Shown here in pieces: positions 9,043 to 16,375 of a stretch of 54,676 nucleotides of DNA (within the stretch, counting starts at the first letter, position 1; the number at the start of each line of letters is the position of its first letter). Position numbers and translations under genes: made by a program. Origin of the DNA: Dulcicalothrix desertica PCC 7102. Lineage in GTDB: Bacteria > Cyanobacteriota > Cyanobacteriia > Cyanobacteriales > Nostocaceae. The notes under the pieces are model-generated. The model had not been told where the DNA came from, ran no database searches, and saw nothing but the letters and a program-made list of their open reading frames with translations. The DNA is taken from contig NZ_RSCL01000025.1 in assembly GCF_003991905.1 (NCBI RefSeq), positions 1 through 54,676 of the forward strand, read 5' to 3'.

Positions 9043-9146
9043 ATTTGAATCGCTGCTGAAAGAAGTTTATCACGAGTCGCGGAGCCAGACTTGGATTGAG
9101 CGGCGCTTTTTGATGCCTTTGGTGTAGAAGCTTTAGCAGATTTCAT
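9043..9146 (-). pseudogene. TetR gene remnant (5' end only)
   Basis: Bases 9043-9146 closely match the first 34 codons of the TetR gene at 1250-1852: MKSAKASTPKASKS, then SGSATRDKLLSAAIQI. Homology stops abruptly at 9043, and the reading that continues to 8898 encodes nothing TetR-like. The helix-turn-helix is incomplete, so no function is expected. The upstream DNA, including the operator, is conserved with the intact copy. Confidence 0.8.
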
Positions 9147-9181
9147 AAACTCGCTTACACGGAACTATTAACGGTTTTTTG

Positions 9182-9245
9182 TTGAAATTTTACCGTCTAG
9201 TAGGTACATATTAATTAAATAGACGCTCAAGCGTGGGCGCCTGCT
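9182..9245 (+). promoter_or_regulatory. TetR-type promoter/operator cassette, copy B
   Basis: TACCGTCTAGTAGGTA lies at 9191-9206, inside a rightward promoter reading TTGAAA (9182-9187), 17-base spacer, TACATA (9205-9210). The following leader (TAGACGCTCAAGCGTGGGCG, then CCTGCTAAAATA) matches copies A and C. It sits between the TetR remnant (left) and the cupin remnant (right), and preserves the layout of a former divergent tetR-cupin locus. Confidence 0.55.
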
Positions 9246-9252
9246 AAAATAT

Positions 9253-9375
9253 ATTTTAGATATTGGTAAACCTGTTCGCAATCTTCAAGAGGCGCCACCC
9301 AAAGTAGCTCCTGGTGATATTCAGCAAGCTATTAAAGTTGCCAAAAAATATGGGGTTGAGTTTATTAAACAATAG
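9253..9375 (+). pseudogene. cupin gene remnant (3' end only)
   Basis: These 123 bases match the last 40 codons of the lipoprotein cupin gene (5309-5431) with only a few changes: VGKPVRNLQEAPPKVAP becomes IGKPVRNLQEAPPKVAP, and the ending YGVEFIKQ plus TAG is intact. The 5' two thirds, with the signal peptide and cupin motifs, are missing. It begins directly after the leader of operator copy B, so a deletion has fused that leader to the cupin tail. Confidence 0.8.
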
Positions 9376-9443
9376 CAAGTAGCCACAACTGGATGTGCGG
9401 TAAGACTTGTTACAACTGTGTAACTCGTGCCCCATATCCAGTA

Positions 9444-10238
9444 TCAAATACTTAGAAAAATCCTGCGTAAGCCCGCTAAAATCATTGGTAAAGGCATTTC
9501 ATCGCTTTTTATTGCTGTTATAAAACTAGGACGTGCTTTAAGACGATTGAAATATGCTCTGAGTGCAGGATGTTTATTATCTGCCCATAAATATCCAAAT
9601 TTCAACTCATCTAACCAATTTAGAACGGCTGTCCATACCGTATCTGCTAAAGAATAGGTAGTCCCACAGAGCCAATCTGTTTGCCTTAATTGCTCATCCA
9701 ATTGTTCTAACAGTGGTTCAATTTTTGCATTGATACTTTCAATTTCCTTTGCATTTCTAATTGTGGAATTCAATTGGTTTACATCCTTCAACTTAGCTGC
9801 ATATTGCTCTTTCAATCCAGAATTTGCTTGCATAAGTTTAGGAATCAATCTCTCTTTGATTTGAACAGAGCGACGCAATACAAGCCCTTCAATTCCTCGA
9901 AAGTTGCCATAAATTAGCTCTACCATCGGGAATTTATCTTGCAAACCAATCCAGTAACTCATCTTCTCCACGAATGCAGGTTCCGCAGGAGTTAATTTAG
10001 GGTGCAGAAATTGTTCATCCAGATATCGGATGATTATGGCTGAATCGGTAATAACTTTATCATTATGAATTAAGGTTGGCACAACACCTTTGGAATTTAA
10101 CTGGATATAGCTCGGTTGCAAATTCTCAAACGTTAGCAGGTTGAGCGGGTGACTTTTCCACTCAAGATTTTTTTCAGCCAACACCAATTTGACTTTTTGC
10201 GAGCAGAGCGAACCTGAAGCATGGTAAAGCTCAAGCAT
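9444..10238 (-). CDS. glutathione S-transferase family protein
   Basis: A 264-residue GST-like protein. The N-terminal thioredoxin-like domain is clear: MLELYHASGSLCSQKVKLVL, then the cis-Pro segment SKGVVPTLI and the glutathione gamma-glutamyl site TDSAIIIRYLDEQF. An all-helical C-terminal domain follows, ending ADNKHPALRAYFNRLKARPS. Ser in SGSLCSQ is a plausible catalytic residue. At 264 residues it is longer than the usual 200-230, owing to a helical insertion around residues 110-160. It lies 15 bases downstream of the SMR-like gene on the same strand, so the two probably share the promoter at 10622-10661 and the TetR at 10708. A decayed fragment of this gene lies at 12369-12499. The substrate is unknown. 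Confidence 0.85.
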   Translation of the reverse strand: MLELYHASGSLCSQKVKLVLAEKNLEWKSHPLNLLTFENLQPSYIQLNSKGVVPTLIHNDKVITDSAIIIRYLDEQFLHPKLTPAEPAFVEKMSYWIGLQDKFPMVELIYGNFRGIEGLVLRRSVQIKERLIPKLMQANSGLKEQYAAKLKDVNQLNSTIRNAKEIESINAKIEPLLEQLDEQLRQTDWLCGTTYSLADTVWTAVLNWLDELKFGYLWADNKHPALRAYFNRLKARPSFITAIKSDEMPLPMILAGLRRIFLSI

Positions 10239-10253
10239 GATACATTTCTCCTG

Positions 10254-10610
10254 TTAAGTGCGTGACATGATAATGATTCCTGCGGTGATTACACCCGATG
10301 CAAATAACTGATTGACTGTGAGATGTTCACCGAAAAAGATGTAAGCCAAAATTGTAGTTGCCGCAATCCGAATCCCTGAAACGACCGGAACAGCAGATGA
10401 TACAGGCAAATGCTGCAAGGCTATCGTAAAGAGAATAAGGTCAAAAATATAGCAAGCGATAGCTCCAATAAACCAAGGAGAAGTCACGATAGTAAGTAAA
10501 GTGCGATTAGATAAAGCTAGATTTGCCTGCTTGAGTAACAGGTTGCCAGCACAAGTCCCAATCGCAGACAGCCCTAATAACGTCCAGGCATTCCAAATCG
10601 CATCAGGCAT
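10254..10610 (-). CDS. EamA/SMR-like small multidrug or metabolite exporter
   Basis: A 118-residue membrane protein with four predicted helices, starting MPDAIWNAWTLLGLSAIGTC. The segment AGNLLLKQANLALSN recalls the start of SMR/EamA half-size transporters, and SSAVPVVSGIRIAATTILAY with FFGEHLT recalls the GEH/GERLS motif of that superfamily. Reading from 10673 would run across the operator at 10622-10661, so the ATG at 10610 is preferred. It is divergent from TetR (10708-11292), an arrangement typical of a drug-inducible exporter. It is probably co-transcribed with the GST gene downstream, which would give an export-plus-conjugation module; that link is inference. Confidence 0.75.
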   Translation of the reverse strand: MPDAIWNAWTLLGLSAIGTCAGNLLLKQANLALSNRTLLTIVTSPWFIGAIACYIFDLILFTIALQHLPVSSAVPVVSGIRIAATTILAYIFFGEHLTVNQLFASGVITAGIIIMSRT

Positions 10611-10621
10611 ACCATATAAAT

Positions 10622-10661
10622 CACAACAGTTGTCATGCAAGTAAACATAACAACTGTTGTG
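10622..10661. promoter_or_regulatory. double palindromic operator between SMR and TetR genes
   Basis: CACAACAGTTGT (10622-10633) and ACAACTGTTGTG (10650-10661) are exact reverse complements, and each is itself nearly palindromic (ACAAC-x-GTTGT). The centres are 28 bases apart. It lies in the divergent promoter region, 11 bases before the SMR start and 46 before the TetR start, so binding by this TetR is very likely. Confidence 0.75.
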
Positions 10662-10707
10662 ATAAAATGTCAAGATGGTCGTTGTATTTTAATTAAAAAG
10701 CAGAACT

Positions 10708-11292
10708 ATGAGTTATGGAGATCGCCGTGTTGAAGTTGCTTCCGCCGCGTGGCGGGTAATTGTCCGCGAAGGGCTAGACCGCACCAGTATGCGGGCAATT
10801 GCTGCTGAACTTGGCTCTTCAACCGGAGTTGTAACCCACTACTTTCGGGATAAAGACTCACTCACTCTGTTTGCACTAGAACGAGTTTTTGAAAAGTTGT
10901 TTGAGGATATAAAAGCGAATACTGAGGGACGAGAGGGAATTGAAAGGCTAGAACAGATGATTTTTGCAGCTTTGCCCTTGGAAGCCTGTGGTATTCCTGG
11001 CTGGCAAGTTTGGATCGCTTTTTTGGGATATTCAATTGGGCGCCAACATTTAGTTCAAGAACATCGAAAGCGCTACGACCTTTTAAGTAAAATCATTTGT
11101 GAGGAGTTAGCTGATTTGCAAATAGCAAAGCTGATTCGAGATGATGTTGATTTAAAACTAGAAGCAAATGCACTCATTGCTCTGGTTGATGGCATTGGAA
11201 CAGGAGTTGTAATCAACCCGGAGCAGTTTCCCCCAGATCAACAACGATATCTTGTACGGCGCCACATCAAAACTTTACTAGCAAAATCTTAG
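10708..11292 (+). CDS. TetR family regulator (BetI-like C-terminus)
   Basis: A 194-residue TetR protein. Its DNA-binding domain is RVEVASAAWRVIVREGLDRT, SMRAIAAELGSSTG and VVTHYFRDKDSL. The C-terminal domain resembles the BetI-type TetR_C group, with GWQVWIAFLGYSIGR, HRKRYDLLSKII and ANALIALVDGIGTGVVI. It is divergent from the SMR-GST pair, with a double palindrome in between, so it probably represses those genes and itself. The start is the ATG at 10708, preceded by an A-rich stretch without a strong Shine-Dalgarno. The ligand is unknown. Confidence 0.9.
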   Translation: MSYGDRRVEVASAAWRVIVREGLDRTSMRAIAAELGSSTGVVTHYFRDKDSLTLFALERVFEKLFEDIKANTEGREGIERLEQMIFAALPLEACGIPGWQVWIAFLGYSIGRQHLVQEHRKRYDLLSKIICEELADLQIAKLIRDDVDLKLEANALIALVDGIGTGVVINPEQFPPDQQRYLVRRHIKTLLAKS

Positions 11293-11319
11293 GGACTTCC
11301 AAAAAATTAATTCTCCATG

Positions 11320-11446
11320 TTGTGGAATGGGCATCCTTGCCCGTTCAAACTGTGGGCGTTTACCAACACTAGTGGTCTATGTTATTCATGAAGAGGAGTA
11401 TATATATTTACCACAGAGACGCAGAGTACACAGAGGCAAGAGGAAT
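11320..11446. repeat. intergenic hairpin and CTCTGTGG-type repeats
   Basis: The gap 11293-11648 holds no gene. It starts with a GTGGAATGGGCATCCTTGCC hairpin (GGGCA/TGCCC) at about 11322-11345, of a kind also seen at 28265 and 49034. Then comes CCACAGAGACGCAGAGTACA (from 11411), the common cyanobacterial intergenic repeat that recurs reversed at 31944, 37888 and 50325. Operator copy C follows at 11535. Confidence 0.6.
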
Positions 11447-11534
11447 AAACTACGTAAGGAGCGAGGATTTCCCGCTTTCTTAGGGCACAAAGGACTGAGT
11501 TTACTTAGAATGAGTTGCCTCTATAATTTCAGTG

Positions 11535-11630
11535 TACCATCCAGACGGTCTTTCATTGACATGTTACCGTTTAGTTGGTACATATTAAGGAAATAGACGC
11601 TCAAGCGTAGGCACCTGCTAAAATAGATAT
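11535..11630 (+). promoter_or_regulatory. TetR-type promoter/operator cassette, copy C
   Basis: Two imperfect palindromes, TACCATCCAGACGGTC (11535-11550) and TACCGTTTAGTTGGTA (11565-11580), are inverted to each other. They flank a rightward promoter: TTGACA at 11556-11561, 17-base spacer, TACATA at 11579-11584. The leader AAATAGACGCTCAAGCGTAG, then CACCTGCTAAAATA, matches copies A and B. The downstream genes are the small protein at 11649 and the HNH gene. Confidence 0.6.
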
Positions 11631-11648
11631 AATTACAGCAGTAAAGTT

Positions 11649-11885
11649 ATGACAAGTGTAGTAATCAAGCCTTCATTTTGGCTAACAGAAGGAATTCGGG
11701 TTGAGAGAGTCAATAATCTTAACTTGTTTAAATTTACAGAAGAACTAGGTCTGCGTATGCAAGAGCTTCTCGACAAGAAAAAAGCTGACCTATTAACACC
11801 AGAAGAAACTGCTGAACTAGAGGCTATAGACGAATTAGACACTATATTTAGTTATATAAATGCTATAAATGCATCTCAATCATGA
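11649..11885 (+). CDS. small acidic hypothetical protein preceding HNH nuclease
   Basis: A 78-residue protein of unknown function with a mixed N-terminus (TSVVIKPSFWLTEGIRVERV) and a charged helical C-terminus (GLRMQELLDKKKADLLTPEE). Its TGA overlaps the ATG of the HNH gene (shared ATGA at 11882-11885), which implies translational coupling. Short helical proteins of this kind often precede HNH genes in cyanobacterial genomes, so it may be a partner or inhibitor; that is inference. It lies about 65 bases downstream of the rightward promoter in cassette C. Confidence 0.75.
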   Translation: MTSVVIKPSFWLTEGIRVERVNNLNLFKFTEELGLRMQELLDKKKADLLTPEETAELEAIDELDTIFSYINAINASQS

Positions 11886-12313
11886 CAATTTCTAGCAGCA
11901 CCCAAGAACTTGTACGGAAGCGTGCTGAATATCGGTGCGAGTATTGCCGTTATCCAGAATTTCTCAGTACATCTCCCCTTACAATTGACCATATTGATCC
12001 AAAATCATTAGGAGGTTCTGACGATGCCGATAATTTGGCATTGGCTTGTCGTCGCTGCAATGAACGTCATTATAATTTCACTGTTGGTACTGACCCAGAA
12101 ACTAAAGAAGAAGTAACATTATTTAATCCTCGTCGCCAAAAATGGTCAGACCATTTTATCTGGTCAGAAGATGCTACAAAGATTATTGGTTTAACACCTA
12201 CTGGTCGTGCAACTTGTAACCGTCTCGATTTAAATGATGAACGTCGCGCTGACCGTTTTATACAAAAATCCCGACGTTTCTGGGCGCAAGGTGGTTTTCA
12301 TCCACAGGAGTAG
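11882..12313 (+). CDS. HNH endonuclease family protein
   Basis: A 143-residue HNH protein. The zinc-binding pairs CEYC (near residue 20) and CRRC (near 57) frame the nuclease core LTIDHIDPKSLGGSDDADNL, in which DH and the later N/H (CNERHYN) are the expected catalytic and metal residues. Pro-rich C-terminal segments such as LFNPRRQKWSDHFIW and GLTPTGRATCNRLDLN are typical of the cyanobacterial subgroup. It is translationally coupled to the 78-residue protein upstream. A restriction, homing or mobile-element-derived role is possible; nothing in the neighbourhood decides. Confidence 0.9.
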   Translation: MTISSSTQELVRKRAEYRCEYCRYPEFLSTSPLTIDHIDPKSLGGSDDADNLALACRRCNERHYNFTVGTDPETKEEVTLFNPRRQKWSDHFIWSEDATKIIGLTPTGRATCNRLDLNDERRADRFIQKSRRFWAQGGFHPQE

Positions 12314-12368
12314 AATATGGGATGAGTAAGTTGAGACGACTGCCTAAAATTCTTCTAAAAGATTACTT

Positions 12369-12499
12369 GGTTGGCACAACACCTTTGGAATTTAACTGAA
12401 TATAGCTCGGTTGCAAATTCTCAAACGTTAGCAGGTTGAGCGGGTGACTTTTCCACTCAAGATTTTTCGTAAGCGTTCACCAATTTCACTTTTTGCGAT
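12369..12499 (-). pseudogene. GST gene remnant
   Basis: About 130 bases match codons near the 5' end of the GST gene at 9444-10238 almost exactly (for example GGCACAACACCTTTGGAATT and CAGGTTGAGCGGGTGACTTT). Neither the start nor the C-terminal domain is present, and the match decays after GATTTTTC. It lies between the HNH gene and coq4 and is unlikely to be expressed. Confidence 0.8.
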
Positions 12500-12537
12500 A
12501 CTAATTAAGGTTAAGCTATTTGAGGAAACCATATCAT

Positions 12538-13272
12538 CTAGCTGCAATGCCTTGAAACTGGTTGCACATTTAACTCAGTACGCCATTGAGATATTGATTT
12601 CTGCCAGTTCTCTTCCCATTTAGCCGCAAACAAAGGTTTAGCATTTTTTCCCATTTGCAAACCCTGTTCAATGGCGCCTATTGTTTGTACAAGCATTTCC
12701 GGATTCCAGAGAGTAAATGCTAACAAAAAATTTGCAAGATATACTGTTGCACAAGGATAAGGAAACTGTGCAATATGAAAAGCTTGTAAGCCAATTTCAT
12801 CTATTATTGTTGTTCCATAACCTGTAATTAGATGCCAAATATCATGCGTTTGACCTAAACGTGCTTCTACGTAGCTAGCATCTGAATTTATTTCAATATG
12901 CGAGTAAAAGTCTGGGTTCAAACCGTTTTCTTTAATGTAAGCAGCATAGATATACCCTAAAGAATCTTCCGGGTATTCTTGTAGTACATCTAAATTGTGA
13001 TATGGCGCCATGTAACGCTGTTTAATAAGTGCTGCCTGTTCAGGGTTAGATTTCATCTCGTTGACTGCTAACTCAAAAACTGGCGTCCTAATCAAAACTT
13101 TGATTAACCTTTCAAAAGCATCTTTCGCAGCATCTACATTTCTAAAATTTGCCTGAAAACTCAAAAAATTAAAAAATGCGTTTGTTTCTAAAGCATCTTT
13201 TGGATTATCGAAATCAATATACAGCTTACCCTTTTGTGAGGATGACACAGTAAATATGGGCTTACTATACAT
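12538..13272 (-). CDS. Coq4 family protein
   Basis: A 244-residue protein of the Coq4 family, known for a scaffold or enzymatic role in ubiquinone biosynthesis. The signature is RLGQTHDIWHLITGYGTTII followed by DEIGLQAF: the HDxxH motif plus a Glu about 11 residues on forms the family metal site and is intact. Upstream, EYPEDSLGYIYAAYIKENGL matches the family segment that positions the substrate. Cyanobacteria make plastoquinone rather than ubiquinone, so the role here is open. It is read from the 13.3 kb region, where a perfect FNR-type box (13346-13359) lies about 74 bases before the start, and it follows a Crp/Fnr gene on the same strand. Confidence 0.85.
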   Translation of the reverse strand: MYSKPIFTVSSSQKGKLYIDFDNPKDALETNAFFNFLSFQANFRNVDAAKDAFERLIKVLIRTPVFELAVNEMKSNPEQAALIKQRYMAPYHNLDVLQEYPEDSLGYIYAAYIKENGLNPDFYSHIEINSDASYVEARLGQTHDIWHLITGYGTTIIDEIGLQAFHIAQFPYPCATVYLANFLLAFTLWNPEMLVQTIGAIEQGLQMGKNAKPLFAAKWEENWQKSISQWRTELNVQPVSRHCS

Positions 13273-13345
13273 ATACCTGTAACAAATTTCTCAACTACAA
13301 TTTTTATCGTAGGTTGAGCAATATTGATAAGTAAAGTAACTTTGT

Positions 13346-13359
13346 TTGATCTAGATCAA
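13346..13359. promoter_or_regulatory. FNR/CRP-type palindrome upstream of coq4
   Basis: TTGATCTAGATCAA is a perfect match to the FNR consensus TTGAT-N4-ATCAA. It lies in the 105-base gap between the Crp/Fnr-like gene (stop at 13378) and the coq4-like start at 13272, with the centre about 80 bases from the ATG. Binding by the adjacent regulator is the natural inference. Confidence 0.7.
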
Positions 13360-13377
13360 ATTTTTTAAAAATAAAAT

Positions 13378-13992
13378 TTACTTGAGTCTGGCTGGCGACA
13401 AAGGGCTTAAACGCTTTCTTGCCTCATATTTAGTGCGAATGCGACTGAGAGTTTCTTGCGTTATTCCTAAATATGACGCTATGTGCTTAAGGCTGACCTT
13501 ATCTAAAATCTCCGGAAATTTTTGTAGTAATTTGTTATAGCGTTCGGCTGCTGATTGTGAGTGATGCGAAACAAAATGTTCTTCTAACGCCATAAAGTAC
13601 TGTTCCATCATTAGCCGCCCTACTTTGTTCCAAATGGGGTCACTGTCATAATCATATAAGTAGTGTAAGCTTGTATGGCTTATATAAAGTAGCTTGCTAT
13701 CGCTTACTAAAACAATGCTTTCTGAAGTTGGTTTTTGCGAGAAAAAACTAGATGCTGTGAAAAATTCTCCTTCAAAGCTAAACCAAGATGTAACTTCTTT
13801 ATCTCCTTGATACCAAATTTCTCTAGCAACTCCCTCAACTAAAAAATATAAATTATCACAAACTGTACCTGGTTCAAGCAAAATAGAACCTTTGTATAGC
13901 TCAAGCGGCTTCATGAGATTACAAAATTTAGCTTGTTGGGTAGAAGTAAGTATGGTGAATTGGTCTAACGCACAAAGCAGTTTGCAATACAT
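13378..13992 (-). CDS. Crp/Fnr family transcriptional regulator
   Basis: A 204-residue regulator with an N-terminal cyclic-nucleotide-binding beta-roll (KPLELYKGSILLEPGTVCDN, LYFLVEGVARE, TSWFSFEGEFFTASSFF), a long helix near residue 120, and a short C-terminal helix-turn-helix: VSLKHIASYLGITQETLSRI. The basic tail KYEARKRLSPLSPARLK follows. No N-terminal Fe-S cysteine cluster of Fnr is visible. The HTH type (GITQETLSRIR) is that of small Crp/Fnr proteins common in Bacteroidetes and some cyanobacteria, so acquisition by transfer is possible. It precedes coq4, with an FNR-type box between them. Confidence 0.88.
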   Translation of the reverse strand: MYCKLLCALDQFTILTSTQQAKFCNLMKPLELYKGSILLEPGTVCDNLYFLVEGVAREIWYQGDKEVTSWFSFEGEFFTASSFFSQKPTSESIVLVSDSKLLYISHTSLHYLYDYDSDPIWNKVGRLMMEQYFMALEEHFVSHHSQSAAERYNKLLQKFPEILDKVSLKHIASYLGITQETLSRIRTKYEARKRLSPLSPARLK

Positions 13993-14044
13993 AAGTTCTT
14001 TACAGTAAATAAAGTATGCGCCGAATAATGTCAGAGTTTAAGTA

Positions 14045-14095
14045 TACCATCCAGACGGTTTCTTCTTGACATGTTTACCGTCTAGCTGGTACAGT
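14045..14095 (+). promoter_or_regulatory. TetR-type promoter/operator cassette, copy D
   Basis: TACCATCCAGACGGTT (14045-14060) and TACCGTCTAGCTGGTA (14076-14091) flank TTGACA (14066-14071). An 18-base spacer leads to TACAGT (14090-14095). This is the best-formed rightward promoter of the four copies; the downstream leader differs from copies A-C. It faces the devB remnant and devC gene. Confidence 0.6.
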
Positions 14096-14216
14096 AAGGA
14101 GTGTCAGCAAATATCCATGCTATTAACTTCTATGTCGCATAGCGCATAAAAGCACGTTTGTCTTAGACTACCCCACGTAGTCTTATGAATTTGAAAATAT
14201 TTGCTCCCAGTCAAAT

Positions 14217-14300
14217 ATGAAAGAAGATCGGCTATAAGTTGCTGCAATTACAGTAACAGGAGGTATTGCTTATTACGTTATTTCTCAATTAACCATAATT
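14217..14300 (+). pseudogene. possible devB 5' remnant
   Basis: ATG at 14217 opens MKEDRL, then an in-frame TAA (14235-14237), then VAAITVTGGIAYYVISQL, which looks like the N-terminal membrane anchor of a DevB/HlyD-type protein. Nothing of the periplasmic part remains before devC begins at 14342. The call rests on the position before devC and the hydrophobic segment only. Confidence 0.35.
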
Positions 14301-14341
14301 TTACTATTTTATTATATAACGAATGTTCGATATACAAAGAT

Positions 14342-15508
14342 ATGCTGAATAAATTATTTCGCAAAACTCCTTTGGCATGGCGCCAGGTAATGAAGGAAAA
14401 GACACGTTTGGCTGTAGCTGTAGCTGGTATAGCCTTTGCGGATATTCTTATCTTTGTGCAGATGGGGTTTGAGGCTTCGCTTTATACCAGTGCCACCAAA
14501 GCCAACAAAATGCTGGATGGGGATTTGATAGTAGTGGATAGGCAATTTCAAAGTTTATCCACAACAAAAAGCTTTTCCAGAGACAGGCTTTATCAAGTAT
14601 TGAGTTACTCTGGAGTGAAGTCAGTAAGCTCGATTTATACAGGTATGGGGCAGTGGAAGAATGCTCAAACTGATATCAATCGCGCGATTATGATTTGGGG
14701 TATTGAACCAGATGGCGCCAGTTTTAAGTTACCTGAACTGCGTCGAAATGCTTCTGAATTAAAACTCTTGAATTCGGCTCTCTTTGATTTGGCATCACGT
14801 CCTGAATATGGAAATGTTGCTGAATCGATACAAAAACAGGGACAAATAGAAGCAAGTTTAAACCGTCGGGATGTCTTAGTGAGCGGTCTTTTTAACCTTG
14901 GCACTTCGTTTACTGCTGATGGCAACGTCATTGTTGGTGACTCAACATTTTTGAGGTTATTTCCAGGGCGCCAAGCATATGAAGTTGATGTTGGTTTAAT
15001 TCAACTGAAACCGGGAGTCAATCCAATATCTATGCGCGCGCAGCTAAGTATGGGACTGCCAAAGGACATAAAAATTTTTACCAAAGAAGAATTCGTTGCT
15101 GCCGAAAGACATTATGTTGAGAGTGGGGGGACGATTGGTTTTATTTTCGGACTTGGTGTAATTGTTGGCTTTATCGTTGGCATTGTGATTGTATATCAAA
15201 TTCTTTATACCGATGTAGCCAACCATCTGCCAGAGTATGCAACTTTAAAAGCAATGGGTTATGGGGATAAGTATTTTATTGGTGTCCTTATGCAAGAAGC
15301 ATTGTTGTTGGCAGCTTTCGGTTTCATTCCAGGATATTTGGTGTCTGTAGGCATTTATCAAATTGCCTATGTAGCAACGTTATTACCAATTGGGATGACA
15401 GTTGAGAGAGCAGTGCATGTGTTCTTGCTAACTGTGGTTATGTGTACTTTTTCAGGCGCCATTGCACTTGGTAAACTTCAATCTGCCGACCCTGCGGATG
15501 TTTTTTAG
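14342..15508 (+). CDS. DevC-like ABC exporter permease (orphan)
   Basis: A 388-residue permease of the DevC/MacB-like (FtsX fold) type. The ATG at 14342 gives the usual family N-terminus (LAWRQVMKEKTRLAVAVAGI, AFADILIFVQMGFEASLY). One N-terminal helix, a large extracytoplasmic domain and three C-terminal helices are visible, with the coupling segment NHLPEYATLKAMGYGDKYFI and the family ending KLQSADPADVF. It is a paralogue of DevC at 26056-27252. No DevA ATPase is beside it, and DevB is only a remnant, so it may use components encoded elsewhere or be decaying. It lies downstream of operator copy D and 22 bases before the GAP-like gene. Confidence 0.88.
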   Translation: MLNKLFRKTPLAWRQVMKEKTRLAVAVAGIAFADILIFVQMGFEASLYTSATKANKMLDGDLIVVDRQFQSLSTTKSFSRDRLYQVLSYSGVKSVSSIYTGMGQWKNAQTDINRAIMIWGIEPDGASFKLPELRRNASELKLLNSALFDLASRPEYGNVAESIQKQGQIEASLNRRDVLVSGLFNLGTSFTADGNVIVGDSTFLRLFPGRQAYEVDVGLIQLKPGVNPISMRAQLSMGLPKDIKIFTKEEFVAAERHYVESGGTIGFIFGLGVIVGFIVGIVIVYQILYTDVANHLPEYATLKAMGYGDKYFIGVLMQEALLLAAFGFIPGYLVSVGIYQIAYVATLLPIGMTVERAVHVFLLTVVMCTFSGAIALGKLQSADPADVF

Positions 15509-15530
15509 TACTCAATAGCTAACATTTATC

Positions 15531-16187
15531 ATGTTTGAACTACTAACTTATCTTGGCGTAATTGCTTTTGCCGATAGTATCAATCCTACGGCAACTATAC
15601 TACAAATCTATTTACTTTCCACACCCAATCCAGTCAAACGTTCAGCAACATTTATATTAGGAGTTTTTGTCGCATACTTCATTGCGGGTTGGTTGCTTGC
15701 ACTGGGTTTTACAAAATTAATTGAGAATATTATCAATTATATTGGTTCGTACATCCACATACTGCAACTCCTAATCGGCGTAGCAATGATAGTATTTGCG
15801 TTGAATACTAATCCATATTCATCAGAAAAAGCTATCGATAAGCCAAAAGTCACTAAACCAATTAATACTTTTTTATTAGGACTCAGCGTGACTTTTTTAG
15901 AGGCGCCAACAGCTTTCCCCTACATTATAGCTATTGAGCGTATAGTTCAAAGTAAATTGAGTTCCATAGAAGTGATTTTTACACTAATATTCTACAATTT
16001 TATTTTTGTATTTCCATTACTAGGTCTGCTGCTAATTTATCTTTTTTATCGAGAACGGTCAGCCCACTTGATTCTTAAAATCGGTTATCAAATCACAAAA
16101 TACTCACCCAAAATTTTTCAAATACTTTTACTCTTAATTGGCATTTGGTTAATTATTGAATTTATTTTACATAGTCCTAATTATTGA
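15531..16187 (+). CDS. GAP/SfLAP-like membrane transporter
   Basis: A 218-residue integral membrane protein with about six hydrophobic helices. The start MFELLTYLGVIAFADSINPT, followed by RSATFILGVFVAYFIAGWLL, resembles the GAP (sulfolipid-1-addressing) proteins of the LysE superfamily, with a helix-breaking NPT in the first helix and a polar loop near residues 95-110. The substrate cannot be told from sequence. It follows devC by 22 bases on the same strand and is likely co-transcribed, which suggests a joint role in export across the inner membrane. LysE/cadmium-type transporters are the main alternative assignment. Confidence 0.65.
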   Translation: MFELLTYLGVIAFADSINPTATILQIYLLSTPNPVKRSATFILGVFVAYFIAGWLLALGFTKLIENIINYIGSYIHILQLLIGVAMIVFALNTNPYSSEKAIDKPKVTKPINTFLLGLSVTFLEAPTAFPYIIAIERIVQSKLSSIEVIFTLIFYNFIFVFPLLGLLLIYLFYRERSAHLILKIGYQITKYSPKIFQILLLLIGIWLIIEFILHSPNY

Positions 16188-16375
16188 GAATATTTACCGA
16201 CATTTATTTACCGCAAAATTATAAAAATATAAATGTATTGGTTATTCTCATGGCAGTTACTCTCACTTTTACTACTGTTTATTTGATATAAAAATTACTG
16301 TAAATAACTGCCATTCAATTAAAAACATACTAAAGCCTAAAGAAAACCGGGATAAGCTTTTGCAAATACCTTCAC

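Noticed and set aside
11327-11596. 89-codon open frame after the BetI-like TetR
   Set aside because: It crosses the CCACAGAG repeat and operator C; no ribosome binding site or family pattern.
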